A stretch of 64,000 bases of DNA, from positions 1-64,000 of the forward strand of contig NZ_BSKJ01000016.1 of NCBI RefSeq assembly GCF_030159595.1. The letters run 5' to 3'. Position numbers and translations under genes: made by a program. Under the pieces are notes generated by a model. The model searched no databases, was not told the origin of the DNA, and saw only the letters and a list, made by a program, of their open reading frames with translations. This stretch comes from Pseudomonas putida. Its GTDB lineage: Bacteria > Pseudomonadota > Gammaproteobacteria > Pseudomonadales > Pseudomonadaceae. Shown here in pieces: positions 1-8,420 of this stretch (positions within the stretch are counted from its first letter, which is position 1; the number at the start of each line of letters is the position of its first letter).

Positions 1-67
1 ACGGTCTGTACTGCTGTGAACAGTCAGAATCGGGCATTTAGTCCCACCACCCCTTCAAGTCTAACCA

Positions 68-108
68 TACAAGCGGGTTTACCCGCGAAAGGGCCAGTAC
101 AGCAATAA
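68..108. repeat. Single REP element
   Basis: AAGCGGGTTTACCCGCGAA is a half-copy of the palindromic REP that recurs through the window. It sits 3' of the flavodoxin gene and could act as its terminator. The first 67 bases of the window show no gene. Confidence 0.7.
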
Positions 109-115
109 TGATATG

Positions 116-571
116 TCAGGCTTTCAGCGCTTGAGCCAACTCAGCCAACCAAGGCTCGGCATCCGTCTCCGGGGTCACTGTCTCACTGGCATCCAGCCGC
201 AACATCGGCTGCACTTCGCACACGCCCAGTTCGGCAAACAGCTCGCGCATTTGCTCGCCACCGCCACAATAGGTATCGCCATAGCTGGAGTCGCCCAGCG
301 CAATCACCCCCCCCGGCAGACCACGCCAGGCCGCAGGCAAGGTATCGCGAAGGGTGCTGTACAGTGGCATGAGGTTGTCCGGCAGTTCGCCCATGCCAGT
401 CGTCGAGGTCACGGCCAGCAAGGCGTCGGGGGCAAAGCCTTGAAGATCCTGCAAGGTGGCGCGTGCCGCATGCCAGGCCTCCAGGCCCGCAGCCTTGAGC
501 AGTGCTTCAGCGTGACGGGCGACTTCTTCGGCGGTGCCATAGACCGATCCGGAAATAATGGCGACTTTCAT
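116..571 (-). CDS. Flavodoxin-like FMN protein (MioC type)
   Basis: A 151-residue single-domain flavodoxin, probably a cytosolic one-electron carrier with FMN. The N-terminus MKVAIISGSVYGTAEE gives the phosphate-binding loop (GSVYGTAE, residues 8-15). TSTTGMGELPDN near residues 56-67 and LGDSSYGDTYCGGG near 92-105 are the two isoalloxazine-contacting loops of short-chain MioC/YqcA-type flavodoxins. Length is normal for the family. It is transcribed away from the photoreceptor gene, sharing a 116-bp intergenic stretch with it. The electron partner cannot be told from sequence, and the MioC assignment is by family resemblance only. Confidence 0.85.
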   Translation of the reverse strand: MKVAIISGSVYGTAEEVARHAEALLKAAGLEAWHAARATLQDLQGFAPDALLAVTSTTGMGELPDNLMPLYSTLRDTLPAAWRGLPGGVIALGDSSYGDTYCGGGEQMRELFAELGVCEVQPMLRLDASETVTPETDAEPWLAELAQALKA

Positions 572-687
572 CGGGTAGAGGATTCCGAAACTGAGTGAAA
601 ACGTAGGATACTAGCATCCAGCGCTGGCAAAAGGCCGCCTCTACCAAAGTCGCCATCTTCAGCCCTACCATTCCCAATGGCCCGAAC

Positions 688-1116
688 ATGATCAATGCGC
701 AATTGCTGCAATCGATGGTCGATGCGTCCAATGACGGGATCGTGGTTGCCGAACAGGAAGGCGACGACACCATCCTGATCTATGTGAACGCCGCCTTCGA
801 ACGCCTGACCGGTTACAGCCGCGATGAAATCCTCTACCAGGATTGCCGCTTCCTGCAGGCCGACGACCGCGACCAGCTTGGCCGTGCACGCATCCGCAGG
901 GCCTTGGCCGAGGGCCGCCCCTGCCGCGAAGTGCTTCGCAATTATCGCAAGGATGGCAGCGCCTTCTGGAACGAGCTGTCGATTACCCCGGTAAGGCACG
1001 ACGCTGAACAGCGCACCTACTTCATCGGTATCCAGAAAGACGTCAGCCGCCAGGTCGAACTGGAACGGCAACTGGCGGAACTGCGCGCTCGTCCGAAACC
1101 CGACGAACGCGCTTGA
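688..1116 (+). CDS. Short LOV blue-light photoreceptor, PpSB1-LOV type
   Basis: A 142-residue protein that is a PAS/LOV core (about residues 15-120) with short flanking helices and no effector domain. The flavin-adduct motif reads YQDCRFLQ (Cys near 53), a variant of the canonical GxNCRFLQ. Downstream NYRKDGSAFWNELSITPV and the QKDVSRQVELERQL helix (Jalpha) are typical. The sequence matches what I recall of P. putida PpSB1-LOV/PpSB2-LOV, dimeric FMN photoreceptors that work with LitR-type PplR regulators to drive light-inducible genes (established knowledge). A PilZ-like gene follows immediately and a LitR-type gene lies convergent beyond it. Assignment to SB1 rather than SB2 rests on the neighbouring folM/fabV context. 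Confidence 0.93.
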   Translation: MINAQLLQSMVDASNDGIVVAEQEGDDTILIYVNAAFERLTGYSRDEILYQDCRFLQADDRDQLGRARIRRALAEGRPCREVLRNYRKDGSAFWNELSITPVRHDAEQRTYFIGIQKDVSRQVELERQLAELRARPKPDERA

Positions 1117-1145
1117 ACCAAGTACGCCATGCACGGTCAATCCCG

Positions 1146-1793
1146 ATGAAGAAATCGCCACCACCGAGTTCGATCATGCAAGCAGACGTGCTCCTGACCC
1201 AGGACGAGCTGGACTTCATACAGAACATGCAGCATTCGCCCCAATTGAACGTGGCCGACTCCATGTCGAGCCTGCTGGTCAATGGCGACCGCCGCATCCA
1301 GAGCCTGCTCACCCGGCTGGTGGCCAACGAGCAGGTTACCTTGCAGGCCCAGTTCAACAACCAACAGATCAGCTTCCCGCTGCAATTGGTGGAGGACGAG
1401 TTCCACGCCCTGCACCTGCAACTGGGTTTACCAGAAATCTACGAAGACGGCCCCATGCTGCGTCCTTGGCGCCTGTCGATGGACCAGCCGAGCGCACTGC
1501 TCGATGCCCATGACGAGATCAGCGGCCTGTGGGTACGTGATATTTCCTTCAAAGGTGTGCTGCTGGAGGTCCGTGATCTGCCCGTGCCACCCACCCGCTT
1601 CGAACTGCGCTTCGCCCCAGGCGGCATCAGCCCGATCGAATTGCATGGCGTACTGGGTCGGCGCATCGGCCCGGACCTGGCGGCCTATGACCTCAGCCAA
1701 AGCCCGGCCGAAGAAATCGAGCGTCTGCGCGACTACATCCTCCAGGCCCATCGTCGTGCCCACCCTGACCTGCATACTCAGGTATCGAGCTGA
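1146..1793 (+). CDS. PilZ-like domain protein downstream of the LOV gene
   Basis: About 215 residues. The C-terminal half holds a DISFKG motif (D/NxSxxG class) followed by beta-strand-rich sequence ending in a helix (EEIERLRDYILQAHRR), as in PilZ domains. The N-terminal half resembles the YcgR-N-like cap of two-domain PilZ proteins. The usual RxxxR c-di-GMP arginine pair is not obvious, so binding is uncertain. The start is ambiguous: a TTG overlapping the LOV stop (1113), ATG 1146 and ATG 1176 all lack a good ribosome site. The near overlap with the LOV gene suggests co-transcription, linking blue light with c-di-GMP or surface behaviour (inference). Confidence 0.7.
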   Translation: MKKSPPPSSIMQADVLLTQDELDFIQNMQHSPQLNVADSMSSLLVNGDRRIQSLLTRLVANEQVTLQAQFNNQQISFPLQLVEDEFHALHLQLGLPEIYEDGPMLRPWRLSMDQPSALLDAHDEISGLWVRDISFKGVLLEVRDLPVPPTRFELRFAPGGISPIELHGVLGRRIGPDLAAYDLSQSPAEEIERLRDYILQAHRRAHPDLHTQVSS

Positions 1794-2713
1794 CCTGCCA
1801 GAAACTGCCGCAACCGCTGGCGCATGACACTCCCCTGCGCTCCCAGGCAGGCGATAGAGCTGCCAGCCAGGTTGTCCTGTGCCGCTTCCGCCGCTTCACC
1901 AGCCAGTAACAGCGGGCATTCCAGTACCGCCGCCAGGCGAACCAGGTGCCGGGTGAGTTCTGCTGTAGGCGGCTGATGGGAAAACAGCACCAAGGCGTCC
2001 GGCTTCAGGCGCTCGCAAACCAGCGCCAGCTCCTGCAATGGCTGCCCGTTCACCAACGGGGTCACACGGGTTTCGTCGCTGCCCAGGATCAGGCTGGTGA
2101 CCAGCAGCTCAAGCTCATGGCACTGCCCCGGCAACGGCGCCAACAGCACGGTACGGCTACGCGGCACATGGGCTAGCTGCAAACGAGCGAACACCCGACC
2201 GCGCAGGAACTGGTCAAAAAACAGCCATTCGCTGGCCTGCCCATAGCCGCCCTGGCGGACTGCCATGTCGTGCCATACCGGCATGAACACTTCGCTGAAT
2301 ACCTGGTCCAGGGGGCTGGCGGCAAACACCTCCTGGTAAAGGAGATCCAGACCTGCCACGTCGAAACGCTGCACCGCCAGACGAATCTGGTGCTGCCAGC
2401 GCAGCCAAGCATCCGTCGCGCCACCCGCCTGGCCGGCAAGGGCATGACCACGCGCGAGAATACTGCCCACCTTGCTGACCGCCACACCGCGCTCCAGCCA
2501 CCCGAGGATACGGCGGATTTCATCGATATCGGCCTGGGAATACAGGCGGTGGCCACTGTCGGTACGGATTGGCTGAATCAGGCCATAACGGCGCTCCCAG
2601 GCGCGCAGGGTCACGGCGTTGACACCGGTCAGACGGGAAACTTCACGAATTGGAAACAGCTCCTGCTGTTCGAAGCTCGCATCGATCACCGGATTACGTC
2701 CCTGTTCGTTCAT
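1778..2713 (-). CDS. pplR3: MerR-family light-response regulator, class II LitR (PplR3-like)
   Basis: About 311 residues. The N-terminal MerR helix-turn-helix spans roughly residues 18-88 (FPIREVSRLTGVNAVTLRAW, then RRYGLIQPIRTDSGHRLYS). The C-terminal half has the helical-bundle plus Rossmann-like arrangement of LitR/CarH B12-binding proteins. However, the cobalamin motif is degenerate: a Trp follows the Glu where class I proteins have EH, and the ExHxxG element reads QCHELE. That fits class II LitR proteins, which are thought to respond to light through a partner LOV protein rather than B12. The ATG at 2713 is chosen because the protein then begins a few residues before the HTH. Convergent with the PilZ-like gene by 16 bp. 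Confidence 0.85.
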   Translation of the reverse strand: MNEQGRNPVIDASFEQQELFPIREVSRLTGVNAVTLRAWERRYGLIQPIRTDSGHRLYSQADIDEIRRILGWLERGVAVSKVGSILARGHALAGQAGGATDAWLRWQHQIRLAVQRFDVAGLDLLYQEVFAASPLDQVFSEVFMPVWHDMAVRQGGYGQASEWLFFDQFLRGRVFARLQLAHVPRSRTVLLAPLPGQCHELELLVTSLILGSDETRVTPLVNGQPLQELALVCERLKPDALVLFSHQPPTAELTRHLVRLAAVLECPLLLAGEAAEAAQDNLAGSSIACLGAQGSVMRQRLRQFLAGQLDT

Positions 2714-2931
2714 CTGCAAGGGGTACCCTGAGTGCGGAAGTTGAACACATATTCTACTACGACGGCATCGGGCACAGGGTGCAACCGTTTGCCGGCTGAA
2801 ATTTGCTGCAGATCGCACATGCGCGATAATCCGCGCCCGATTCTTGCATGCACGCCTGCGTTGCCCACCACCCCGGGCCACGCAGCCAAAGGGGCCAGCT
2901 ACCCGCCAGCCCCGTTGCCAGGAGATACACG

Positions 2932-3492
2932 ATGTCTACCCCACCCGTCACCCTGATGGTGTCGCGCCGCGCCGCCCATGGCCGCTACCAGGACCTGCTG
3001 GCCTGGCTGCATGAAGGCGAGCAACTGGCCACCGACTTCCCCGGCTACCTCGGCTCGGGCATCCTCGCCCCGCCCCGCGATGGCGACGAATTCCAGATCA
3101 TCTTCCGCTTCAGCGACGAGCCCACCCTGCATGCCTGGGAACATTCGGCCTCGCGCCGGGCTTGGTTGCAACGCGGCAACGGCCTGTTCGAACGCCCCAA
3201 AGAGGCGCGCGTAAGCGGCATAGACGACTGGTTTGGCACCAACATGGTGCAAAAACCACCCCGTTGGAAGCAGGCCGTCGCCATCTGGCTGGCATTCTTC
3301 CCGGTCTCGCTGCTGTTCAACTTGCTGTTCGGCCACTGGTTGGCAGCATTGGACCTGGTGCCCCGAGTACTGCTCAGCACTTTGGCACTGACCCCGGTGA
3401 TGGTGTACCTGTTCATCCCCCTGTCCACCCGCCTGCTGGCCGGCTGGCTGCATGCCACCCCAGCCACCGCTGGCGCCCTGCGCAGCCGCTGA
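2932..3492 (+). CDS. Membrane-anchored antibiotic-biosynthesis-monooxygenase (ABM) domain protein
   Basis: A 186-residue protein. Residues 5-100 resemble the dimeric ferredoxin-like ABM fold (VTLMVSRRAAHG at the start, GYLGSGILAPP, FQIIFRFSDEPTLHAWEHS). Two hydrophobic segments follow, about residues 115-138 and 143-168, giving a membrane anchor with a short positive tail. AGGAGA lies 7 bases before ATG 2932. Fusion of ABM to a two-helix anchor occurs in a conserved but uncharacterised proteobacterial family. The substrate is unknown; quinone or haem chemistry is possible but not shown. It is divergent from the pplR3-like regulator with a 218-bp shared upstream region. Confidence 0.7.
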   Translation: MSTPPVTLMVSRRAAHGRYQDLLAWLHEGEQLATDFPGYLGSGILAPPRDGDEFQIIFRFSDEPTLHAWEHSASRRAWLQRGNGLFERPKEARVSGIDDWFGTNMVQKPPRWKQAVAIWLAFFPVSLLFNLLFGHWLAALDLVPRVLLSTLALTPVMVYLFIPLSTRLLAGWLHATPATAGALRSR

Positions 3493-3569
3493 GGGCAGGC
3501 CATACAACAGGGAAACAGTTCGGGTATGCTGGGTGGCAACCAAAGGACAGACAAGTTGACCGCCTGAAC

Positions 3570-4262
3570 ATGAACAGCCCCATTCTCGTTACCGGAGCCA
3601 GCCAGCGCGTCGGGCTGGCCCTGGCCCTTGAACTGGCACAGGCCGGCCATACGGTGGTCAGTGCCAGCCGCAGCGTCCAACCCCACACGGCCCACCCCAA
3701 TATCGTGCAGTTCCAGGCCGACCTGTGCCTGGCGGCCGATCGCCAGGCGCTGATCGAGCACCTGCAAACCCATTACGACGGCCTGCGCGCCATCATCCAC
3801 AACGCCTCGCTGTGGCTTGATGACGGGCTCGACAACCTCGAAACCATGTTCCGCCTGCATGTCGAAGCACCCTACCACCTCAACCTGGCCCTGGGTGACC
3901 TGCTGGCCAAGGTGGACAAGGCCGACATCATCCACATCTGCGATGAGACGTCCTCGCGCGGCAGCAAGAGCCACATCGGCTATGCCGCCACCAAGGCCGC
4001 GTTGCAGAACATGGTGCTGTCGTTCGCCGAAAAATATGCGCCCAAGGTGCATGTGAACGGTATCCTGCCCGGGCTGCTGATCCTCAAGGAAGGGGGTGAC
4101 GACGCCTACCGCCAGCAAACCCTGAAAAAGGCCCTGCTGGAGTTCGAACCCGGCGCCGGCCCGCTGATCGAGACAGTCAAGTACCTGCTCGCCAGCCAGT
4201 ACAGCACCGGCAGCCAGGTGGTCATCAACGGTGGCCGCCACCTGAAGAACCGCATGACTTGA
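3570..4262 (+). CDS. folM: Dihydromonapterin reductase FolM
   Basis: A 230-residue short-chain dehydrogenase that reduces dihydromonapterin to tetrahydromonapterin with NADPH and can also act on dihydrofolate; in pseudomonads the product is the phenylalanine hydroxylase cofactor. Visible are the nucleotide loop TGASQRVG near residue 7, the NAS element (IHNASLW), and catalytic YAATK near residue 155. The C-terminus GGRHLKNRM is as in FolM. It starts an apparent three-gene run with the DUF1244 and HopJ genes. ATG 3570 is supported by the TGASQ loop close to the N-terminus; AGGACAG lies rather far upstream. Confidence 0.85.
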   Translation: MNSPILVTGASQRVGLALALELAQAGHTVVSASRSVQPHTAHPNIVQFQADLCLAADRQALIEHLQTHYDGLRAIIHNASLWLDDGLDNLETMFRLHVEAPYHLNLALGDLLAKVDKADIIHICDETSSRGSKSHIGYAATKAALQNMVLSFAEKYAPKVHVNGILPGLLILKEGGDDAYRQQTLKKALLEFEPGAGPLIETVKYLLASQYSTGSQVVINGGRHLKNRMT

Positions 4263-4271
4263 GAGATGCCC

Positions 4272-4568
4272 ATGACCCCACAACAACAGCTCGAACTCGA
4301 AGCCGCCGCGTTCCGGCGCCTGGTCGAACACCTGCAAAAGCGCACCGATGTGCAGAACATCGACCTGATGAACCTGTCCGGTTTCTGCCGCAACTGCCTG
4401 TCCAAGTGGTACAAGGCCGCGGCAGACGAGCGCCAGCTCGACCTGAGCCTGGATGACGCCCGCGAAGCGGTGTATGGCATGCCCTATGCCGAGTGGAAAG
4501 CCCAACACCAGAAAGAAGCCAGCGCCGAACAACAAGCGGCGTTCGAAAAAGGAAAACCTCGTGACTGA
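4272..4568 (+). CDS. DUF1244 family protein
   Basis: A 98-residue small soluble protein of the DUF1244 family (helical, function unknown). The core FRRLVEHLQKRTDVQNIDLM followed by FCRNCLSKWY and the GMPYAEWKAQHQ C-terminal element are characteristic. ATG 4272 is preferred over ATG 4266 because GAGAG at 4261-4265 then sits 6 bases upstream. The gene starts 9 bases after the folM stop and overlaps the GTG start of the HopJ gene, so the three are almost certainly co-transcribed. The CxxC pair (FCRNC) could bind a metal, but no function is established. Confidence 0.85.
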   Translation: MTPQQQLELEAAAFRRLVEHLQKRTDVQNIDLMNLSGFCRNCLSKWYKAAADERQLDLSLDDAREAVYGMPYAEWKAQHQKEASAEQQAAFEKGKPRD

Positions 4569-4902
4569 TCTGAACACCCTGCGCGCCAGCCTGGCCAGCG
4601 GCCAGCATGCATTTGCCGATACCCTGGCGTTCATTGCCGACAATTACAGCTACCAGCCTCAGGCCTTCAACAATGGTGGCGTGGAAAATGCGGCCGGGCA
4701 GAACGAAGGGTCGTGCAAGACCTTGGGCCTGGCTTTGCTGGAAGGGCTGAGCGACCAGGAAGCGCTGCTGGCCTTTGGCGAACACTACCGTGATGTGGTG
4801 GCCACGCCTGAAGGCAGCGACCATGGCAATATCCGGGCGTTGATCAAGCATGGGCTGGCTGGGGTGAAGTTTGCCGGGCAGCCGCTTTCGCGCAAGGTTT
4901 GA
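4561..4902 (+). CDS. HopJ-family protein (type III effector-like, housekeeping location)
   Basis: A 113-residue protein starting with GTG at 4561, overlapping the DUF1244 stop by 8 bases, with AAGGAAAA upstream. It matches the HopJ type III effector family (FNNGGVENAAGQNEGSCKTL core, then FGEHYRDVVATPEGSDHGNIR). The family was named from Pseudomonas syringae HopJ1, but short homologues occur widely in bacteria without type III secretion. Nothing here (no secretion genes, no hrp box seen) suggests export. Treat the effector name as historical; a cytosolic role is more likely. Confidence 0.85.
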   Translation: MTDLNTLRASLASGQHAFADTLAFIADNYSYQPQAFNNGGVENAAGQNEGSCKTLGLALLEGLSDQEALLAFGEHYRDVVATPEGSDHGNIRALIKHGLAGVKFAGQPLSRKV

Positions 4903-4910
4903 GATAGCCG

Positions 4911-4930
4911 GGGCCGCTTTGCGGCCCTTT
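4911..4930 (+). terminator. Hairpin terminator after hopJ-like gene
   Basis: GGGCCGC-TTT-GCGGCCC with a short TTT tail, 9 bases after the HopJ stop. A further REP-like GCAAGGCCGCTCCTACAGG half-site follows to about 4958. Confidence 0.65.
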
Positions 4931-4948
4931 CGCGGCGCAAGGCCGCTC

Positions 4949-5863
4949 CTACAGGGGACCGTGAAACCTGCCCGGAACCTCTGCTGCCAAGCGGCCCTGC
5001 TGCAACCACTGCAAGGCCAACGGCCACAGGCTTTCGCGAAAGCGGTCATGGAAGAACGCGAAATGGCCGATCTCCTCGACCGAGATATCCACAGGCGCGA
5101 TACGCAGGTGCCTACGCTCGGCACCCTGTAGATAACCCAGTAAACGCTCGGTTGCCGCCACAGTGCCAAAGGGGTCATCGGTCAGGCTGATGGCCAGCGT
5201 TGCAGCCCTCACCTGGGCGAATGGTAACGCCCCCAGGCCACGGCCGCTGGGCCTGTGTTCGTAACGTGGGGTTCGCGTGGTCCAGTCATGCACCACGCCG
5301 GACGGCGTGTCCTCCAGCCACCCCAGGCGCTTGCCGGGGAAGTAGCCGAACACCCGGGTCAGCAGCGGCATGACCACATGCCACTTGCCGAACAGTTGCC
5401 AGCGCTGTTCGGCCGCATAGTCGCGCCAGTAGGCGAACTGCGCGCCTACCATCACCACGCGACGTACCTGGCCGGCGGACGGTGCCAACCCCACTGCGCA
5501 GCCGCCGAAACTGTGCCCCACCACGTCTATTGGCTGGCCGGGGAAATGCTCGGCCGCATGCGCCAGCATCGCTTCGAAATCCAGCCGACCCCAGTCGCTC
5601 CACGATGCCTGGAAGCCGCGCAACGAAGCCGGGCGGGATTCGCCGATGCCACGGTAGTCGTAGGTCAGCACATCGCAACCCTGGGCAAACAGGTAGTCGG
5701 CAAAGCGGGAGTAATAGCGGCAGCGTACCGACGTGGCAGCGTTGATGATCACCAGCGGGCGCTGGGGGTCTGGCTGGGCGTGGCGCCAGCAGAAACCGCC
5801 GAGGCTGTAGCCGTCGGCTGCGGGGTGGCGAAAGGCAGTGGCGGGTTGGGTGAGGCTGCTCAT
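4949..5863 (-). CDS. Predicted alpha/beta hydrolase
   Basis: About 304 residues, alpha/beta hydrolase fold. VINAATSVRCRYYSRFADYLF and TYDYRGIGESRP mark the oxyanion-hole region, and GHSFGG near residue 115 is the nucleophile elbow (Ser). A late Asp (SLTDDPFG) and His (EEIGHFAFF) complete a plausible triad. It resembles the COG4757 group of predicted hydrolases. ATG 5863 is chosen over an upstream ATG because AGGGAAC lies 7-8 bases before it. Substrate unknown. It is downstream of fabV on the same strand but separated from it by a REP, so it is probably a separate transcript. Confidence 0.8.
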   Translation of the reverse strand: MSSLTQPATAFRHPAADGYSLGGFCWRHAQPDPQRPLVIINAATSVRCRYYSRFADYLFAQGCDVLTYDYRGIGESRPASLRGFQASWSDWGRLDFEAMLAHAAEHFPGQPIDVVGHSFGGCAVGLAPSAGQVRRVVMVGAQFAYWRDYAAEQRWQLFGKWHVVMPLLTRVFGYFPGKRLGWLEDTPSGVVHDWTTRTPRYEHRPSGRGLGALPFAQVRAATLAISLTDDPFGTVAATERLLGYLQGAERRHLRIAPVDISVEEIGHFAFFHDRFRESLWPLALQWLQQGRLAAEVPGRFHGPL

Positions 5864-5911
5864 GGCGCGTTCCCTGTTGTTGTGCGCCAAACCTAGCAAA
5901 TATTTTATAGC

Positions 5912-5957
5912 CTGTACCGGCCTCTTCGCGGGCTTGCCCGCGAAAGGGTCGGTTCAG
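5912..5957. repeat. REP element between fabV and the hydrolase gene
   Basis: GTACCGGCCTCTTCGCGGGC-TT-GCCCGCGAAAGGG forms a strong hairpin just past the fabV stop and may terminate fabV transcription. Confidence 0.75.
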
Positions 5958-5968
5958 GCTAACGCCGA

Positions 5969-7180
5969 TTACAGCTCGACGCAGTCGAACTTCACATCGG
6001 TAGCCACGTCTTCGTCGTAGTTGACGTCAGCGCGCTCGAAGCCGAACAGGTTGAGGAACTGCTTCTTGTAACCGGCGTAGTCGGTCAGTTCGAACAGGTT
6101 CTCGGTGGTCACTTGCGGCCACAGGGCCTTGCAGGCATCCTGCACATCGTTGCGCAGTTCCCAGTCGTCCAGGCGCAGGCGGCCCTTCTCGTCGACTTCG
6201 GCCGGTGCTCCGTCGGCGCGATACAGACGGTCGCGGTACATGCGGTCCAGCTGGTCCTGTGTGCCTTCGTGAACGCCTTTCTCCTGCATGATCTTGAAGA
6301 CCATCGACAGGTACAGCGGCATCACCGGAATGGCCGAACTGGCCTGGGTGACCACCGATTTCAGCACGGCCACGTTGGCGCCGCCTTTCACTTCACCGGC
6401 CAGCTTCTGGTTCAGGCGTACGGCAGTTTCGTCCAGGTCCTGCTTGGCCTGGCCCAGTGCGCCGTGCCAGTAGATCGGCCAGGTGATATCGCTGCCAATG
6501 TAGCTGAAGGCTACGGTACGGGCGCCTTCGGCCAGTACGTCGGCGCCGGCCAGGGCATCGATCCACAGCTGCCAGTCCTGGCCACCCATGACGGTGACGG
6601 TATCGGCGATTTCCTGCTCGGTGGCCGGCTCGATGCTGGCCTCGATGATGGTGTCTTTGTTGGTGTCGATGGCGGTCGACTTGTACGGCTGGCCGATCGG
6701 CTTCAGTGCCGAGCGAATGACTTCACCAGTCTGCGGCAGCTTGCGCACAGGCGATGCCAGCGAGTAGATGACCAGGTCGACCTTGCCACCCATTTCGTTC
6801 TTGATCAGCTCGATCACTTGGGCACGGGCTTCGTCAGAGAAGGCGTCGCCGTTGATCGACTTGCTGTACAGGCCCTCGGCCTTGGCAAACTTGTCGAAGG
6901 CAGCGGAGTTGTACCAGCCCGCGGTGCCGGCCTTGGTCTCGGTGCCTGGCTTTTCGAAGAACACGCCCAGGGTGTCGGCCTTGAAGCCGAATGCCGCGGT
7001 GATGCGGGCTGCCAGGCCGTAGCCGCTGGAAGCGCCGATGACCAGGACCTTCTTCGGGCCATCCTCGCGCACGCCCAGCTTGCGGGTGGCTTCGATCTGG
7101 TCACGGACGTTGAGCTCGCAGCCCTTCGGGTGAGTCGTGGTGCAGATGAAACCGCGAACCTTAGGATGAATGATGGCCAA
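5969..7180 (-). CDS. fabV: Enoyl-ACP reductase FabV (trans-2-enoyl-CoA reductase family)
   Basis: A 403-residue NADH-dependent enoyl-ACP reductase, final step of fatty-acid elongation. This triclosan-tolerant isoform replaces or backs up FabI in pseudomonads. The N-terminus IIHPKVRGFICTTTHPKGC and the loop VLVIGASSGYGLA are FabV signatures. The catalytic Y-x8-K motif reads YWHGALGQAK near residue 235. I place the start at TTG 7180 (TTG-GCC-ATC-ATT), with GAGGT 7 bases upstream; this matches the usual FabV N-terminus, whereas the in-frame ATG at 7222 has no ribosome site. Monocistronic. Confidence 0.95.
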   Translation of the reverse strand: MAIIHPKVRGFICTTTHPKGCELNVRDQIEATRKLGVREDGPKKVLVIGASSGYGLAARITAAFGFKADTLGVFFEKPGTETKAGTAGWYNSAAFDKFAKAEGLYSKSINGDAFSDEARAQVIELIKNEMGGKVDLVIYSLASPVRKLPQTGEVIRSALKPIGQPYKSTAIDTNKDTIIEASIEPATEQEIADTVTVMGGQDWQLWIDALAGADVLAEGARTVAFSYIGSDITWPIYWHGALGQAKQDLDETAVRLNQKLAGEVKGGANVAVLKSVVTQASSAIPVMPLYLSMVFKIMQEKGVHEGTQDQLDRMYRDRLYRADGAPAEVDEKGRLRLDDWELRNDVQDACKALWPQVTTENLFELTDYAGYKKQFLNLFGFERADVNYDEDVATDVKFDCVEL

Positions 7181-7316
7181 TGTCTGTACCTCGTCAGGTT
7201 TATGCCGGGGAAGCGCCGCCACGGGCGATTCCGATTGATCAGAGGGTGAGACTACCCCCGCAGGTTATCCGACACATATTACGGGGTGATCATGGGGATG
7301 CAAAACCGGGGATAAC

Positions 7317-7426
7317 CTGTTCTGGCCTCTTCGCGGGCAAGCCCGCTCCCACAGGTACTGTGCAGCCCTCAAGATTTGCACACGCTCTGTGGGAGCGGGT
7401 TTACCCGCGAAGAGGCCGGTACAGAC
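7317..7426. repeat. Inverted REP pair (left flank of agmatine cassette)
   Basis: Two REP copies face each other: TCTTCGCGGGCAAGCCCGCT from about 7329 and AGCGGGTTTACCCGCGAAGA up to about 7413, separated by about 45 bases. A matching pair lies at the other end of the agmatine cluster. Confidence 0.85.
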
Positions 7427-7430
7427 CGCA

Positions 7431-8285
7431 TCAATCCAAAGCCAAAGCACCTTTCAACCAGTCCAGAAACTGCCTGGCCAGCGGATCATCCTGGCTATCC
7501 CGATGCACCAGGCAAGCCCACGCTGGCCCCCGCACCCGCTGCGCCGACAACGCCTGCAATCGCCCCTCCTCCACTGCCCGCCGCGCCAACAACTGGCTGA
7601 CCAGCGCCACCCCCAGCCCCTCGCTCGCCGCATCCAGCAACAGCCCGGGGTCGGAAAAATTCAGCCCCTTGCCCTGCTGCCCGACATTTTCGCCACCTTC
7701 CAGCTGCCAATGGCTCCAGTCCATTTCCCGTTCGCCGTGCAAGGTCGTGCGCGCAGCCGAAGACGCCAGTGCAGGGTGGCAGGCCGGGTACAGCTGGTCC
7801 TGATGCAGCACGCTGAAGCTGCACTCGGCCTGGGCGCTGAGGTCATCGCGGACGGCCAGGTCGATGGTTTCGGTGGCCATGTCCGGCACCTCGAAGCTGG
7901 TGAACAACCACAAGTCCACCTCCGGGCAACGCTGGTGAAAGTCCGCCAGCCGCGGCAACAGCCAGTGCCTGGCGAACGCCGGGCTGGTGTTGACCACCAG
8001 CTGGTTGGGCTTGCGGTACTGGTCAAGCCGGCGAATGCCCACGGCCAGGTGCTGCAACAGCGATTGCGTGGTGCTGAGCAGGTCATGCCCGGCGTCGGTC
8101 AGGCTCACGCTACGCCCGCTTCGGTGGAACAGCGGCTGCTCCAGGTAGGTTTCCAGGCTGCGGATCTGCTGGCTGATGGCCGACTGCGTCAGGTTCAGCG
8201 CCTCGGCAGCCTTGTGGAAGCTGCCCAGCCGCGCCGCAGCCTCGAAACCGCGCAGGGCATTAAGGGGTGGCCAGTGTTTAAGCAT
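7431..8285 (-). CDS. LysR-family regulator, GcvA-like, divergent to agmatine genes
   Basis: A 284-residue LysR-type activator. The N-terminal HTH is clear (ALRGFEAAARLGSFHKAAEA, then NLTQSAISQQIRSLE). The effector domain contains the GcvA/AmpR-like signature NTSPAFARHWLLPRL and the closing GVALVSQLLARRAVEEGRL. It is transcribed divergently from the first agmatine deiminase gene across 135 bp, the usual layout for a LysR protein controlling its neighbour. It probably responds to agmatine or N-carbamoylputrescine (inference). Confidence 0.88.
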   Translation of the reverse strand: MLKHWPPLNALRGFEAAARLGSFHKAAEALNLTQSAISQQIRSLETYLEQPLFHRSGRSVSLTDAGHDLLSTTQSLLQHLAVGIRRLDQYRKPNQLVVNTSPAFARHWLLPRLADFHQRCPEVDLWLFTSFEVPDMATETIDLAVRDDLSAQAECSFSVLHQDQLYPACHPALASSAARTTLHGEREMDWSHWQLEGGENVGQQGKGLNFSDPGLLLDAASEGLGVALVSQLLARRAVEEGRLQALSAQRVRGPAWACLVHRDSQDDPLARQFLDWLKGALALD

Positions 8286-8420
8286 GATTGATAAGCCCTG
8301 CTGATCAGATGTGCGCTAAATCTATCGTTTGTCGCCGGCCAAGCCTAGCCATAGCATGGATACCAACACCCGCGACGGCGGGCTTCGTAGATAAAAATCC
8401 TTAATAGATCGGAGTTCACT

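Noticed and set aside
4561..4902. HopJ as evidence of a type III secretion locus
   Set aside because: No secretion, chaperone or hrp-box sequences nearby; the family is widespread in non-pathogens.
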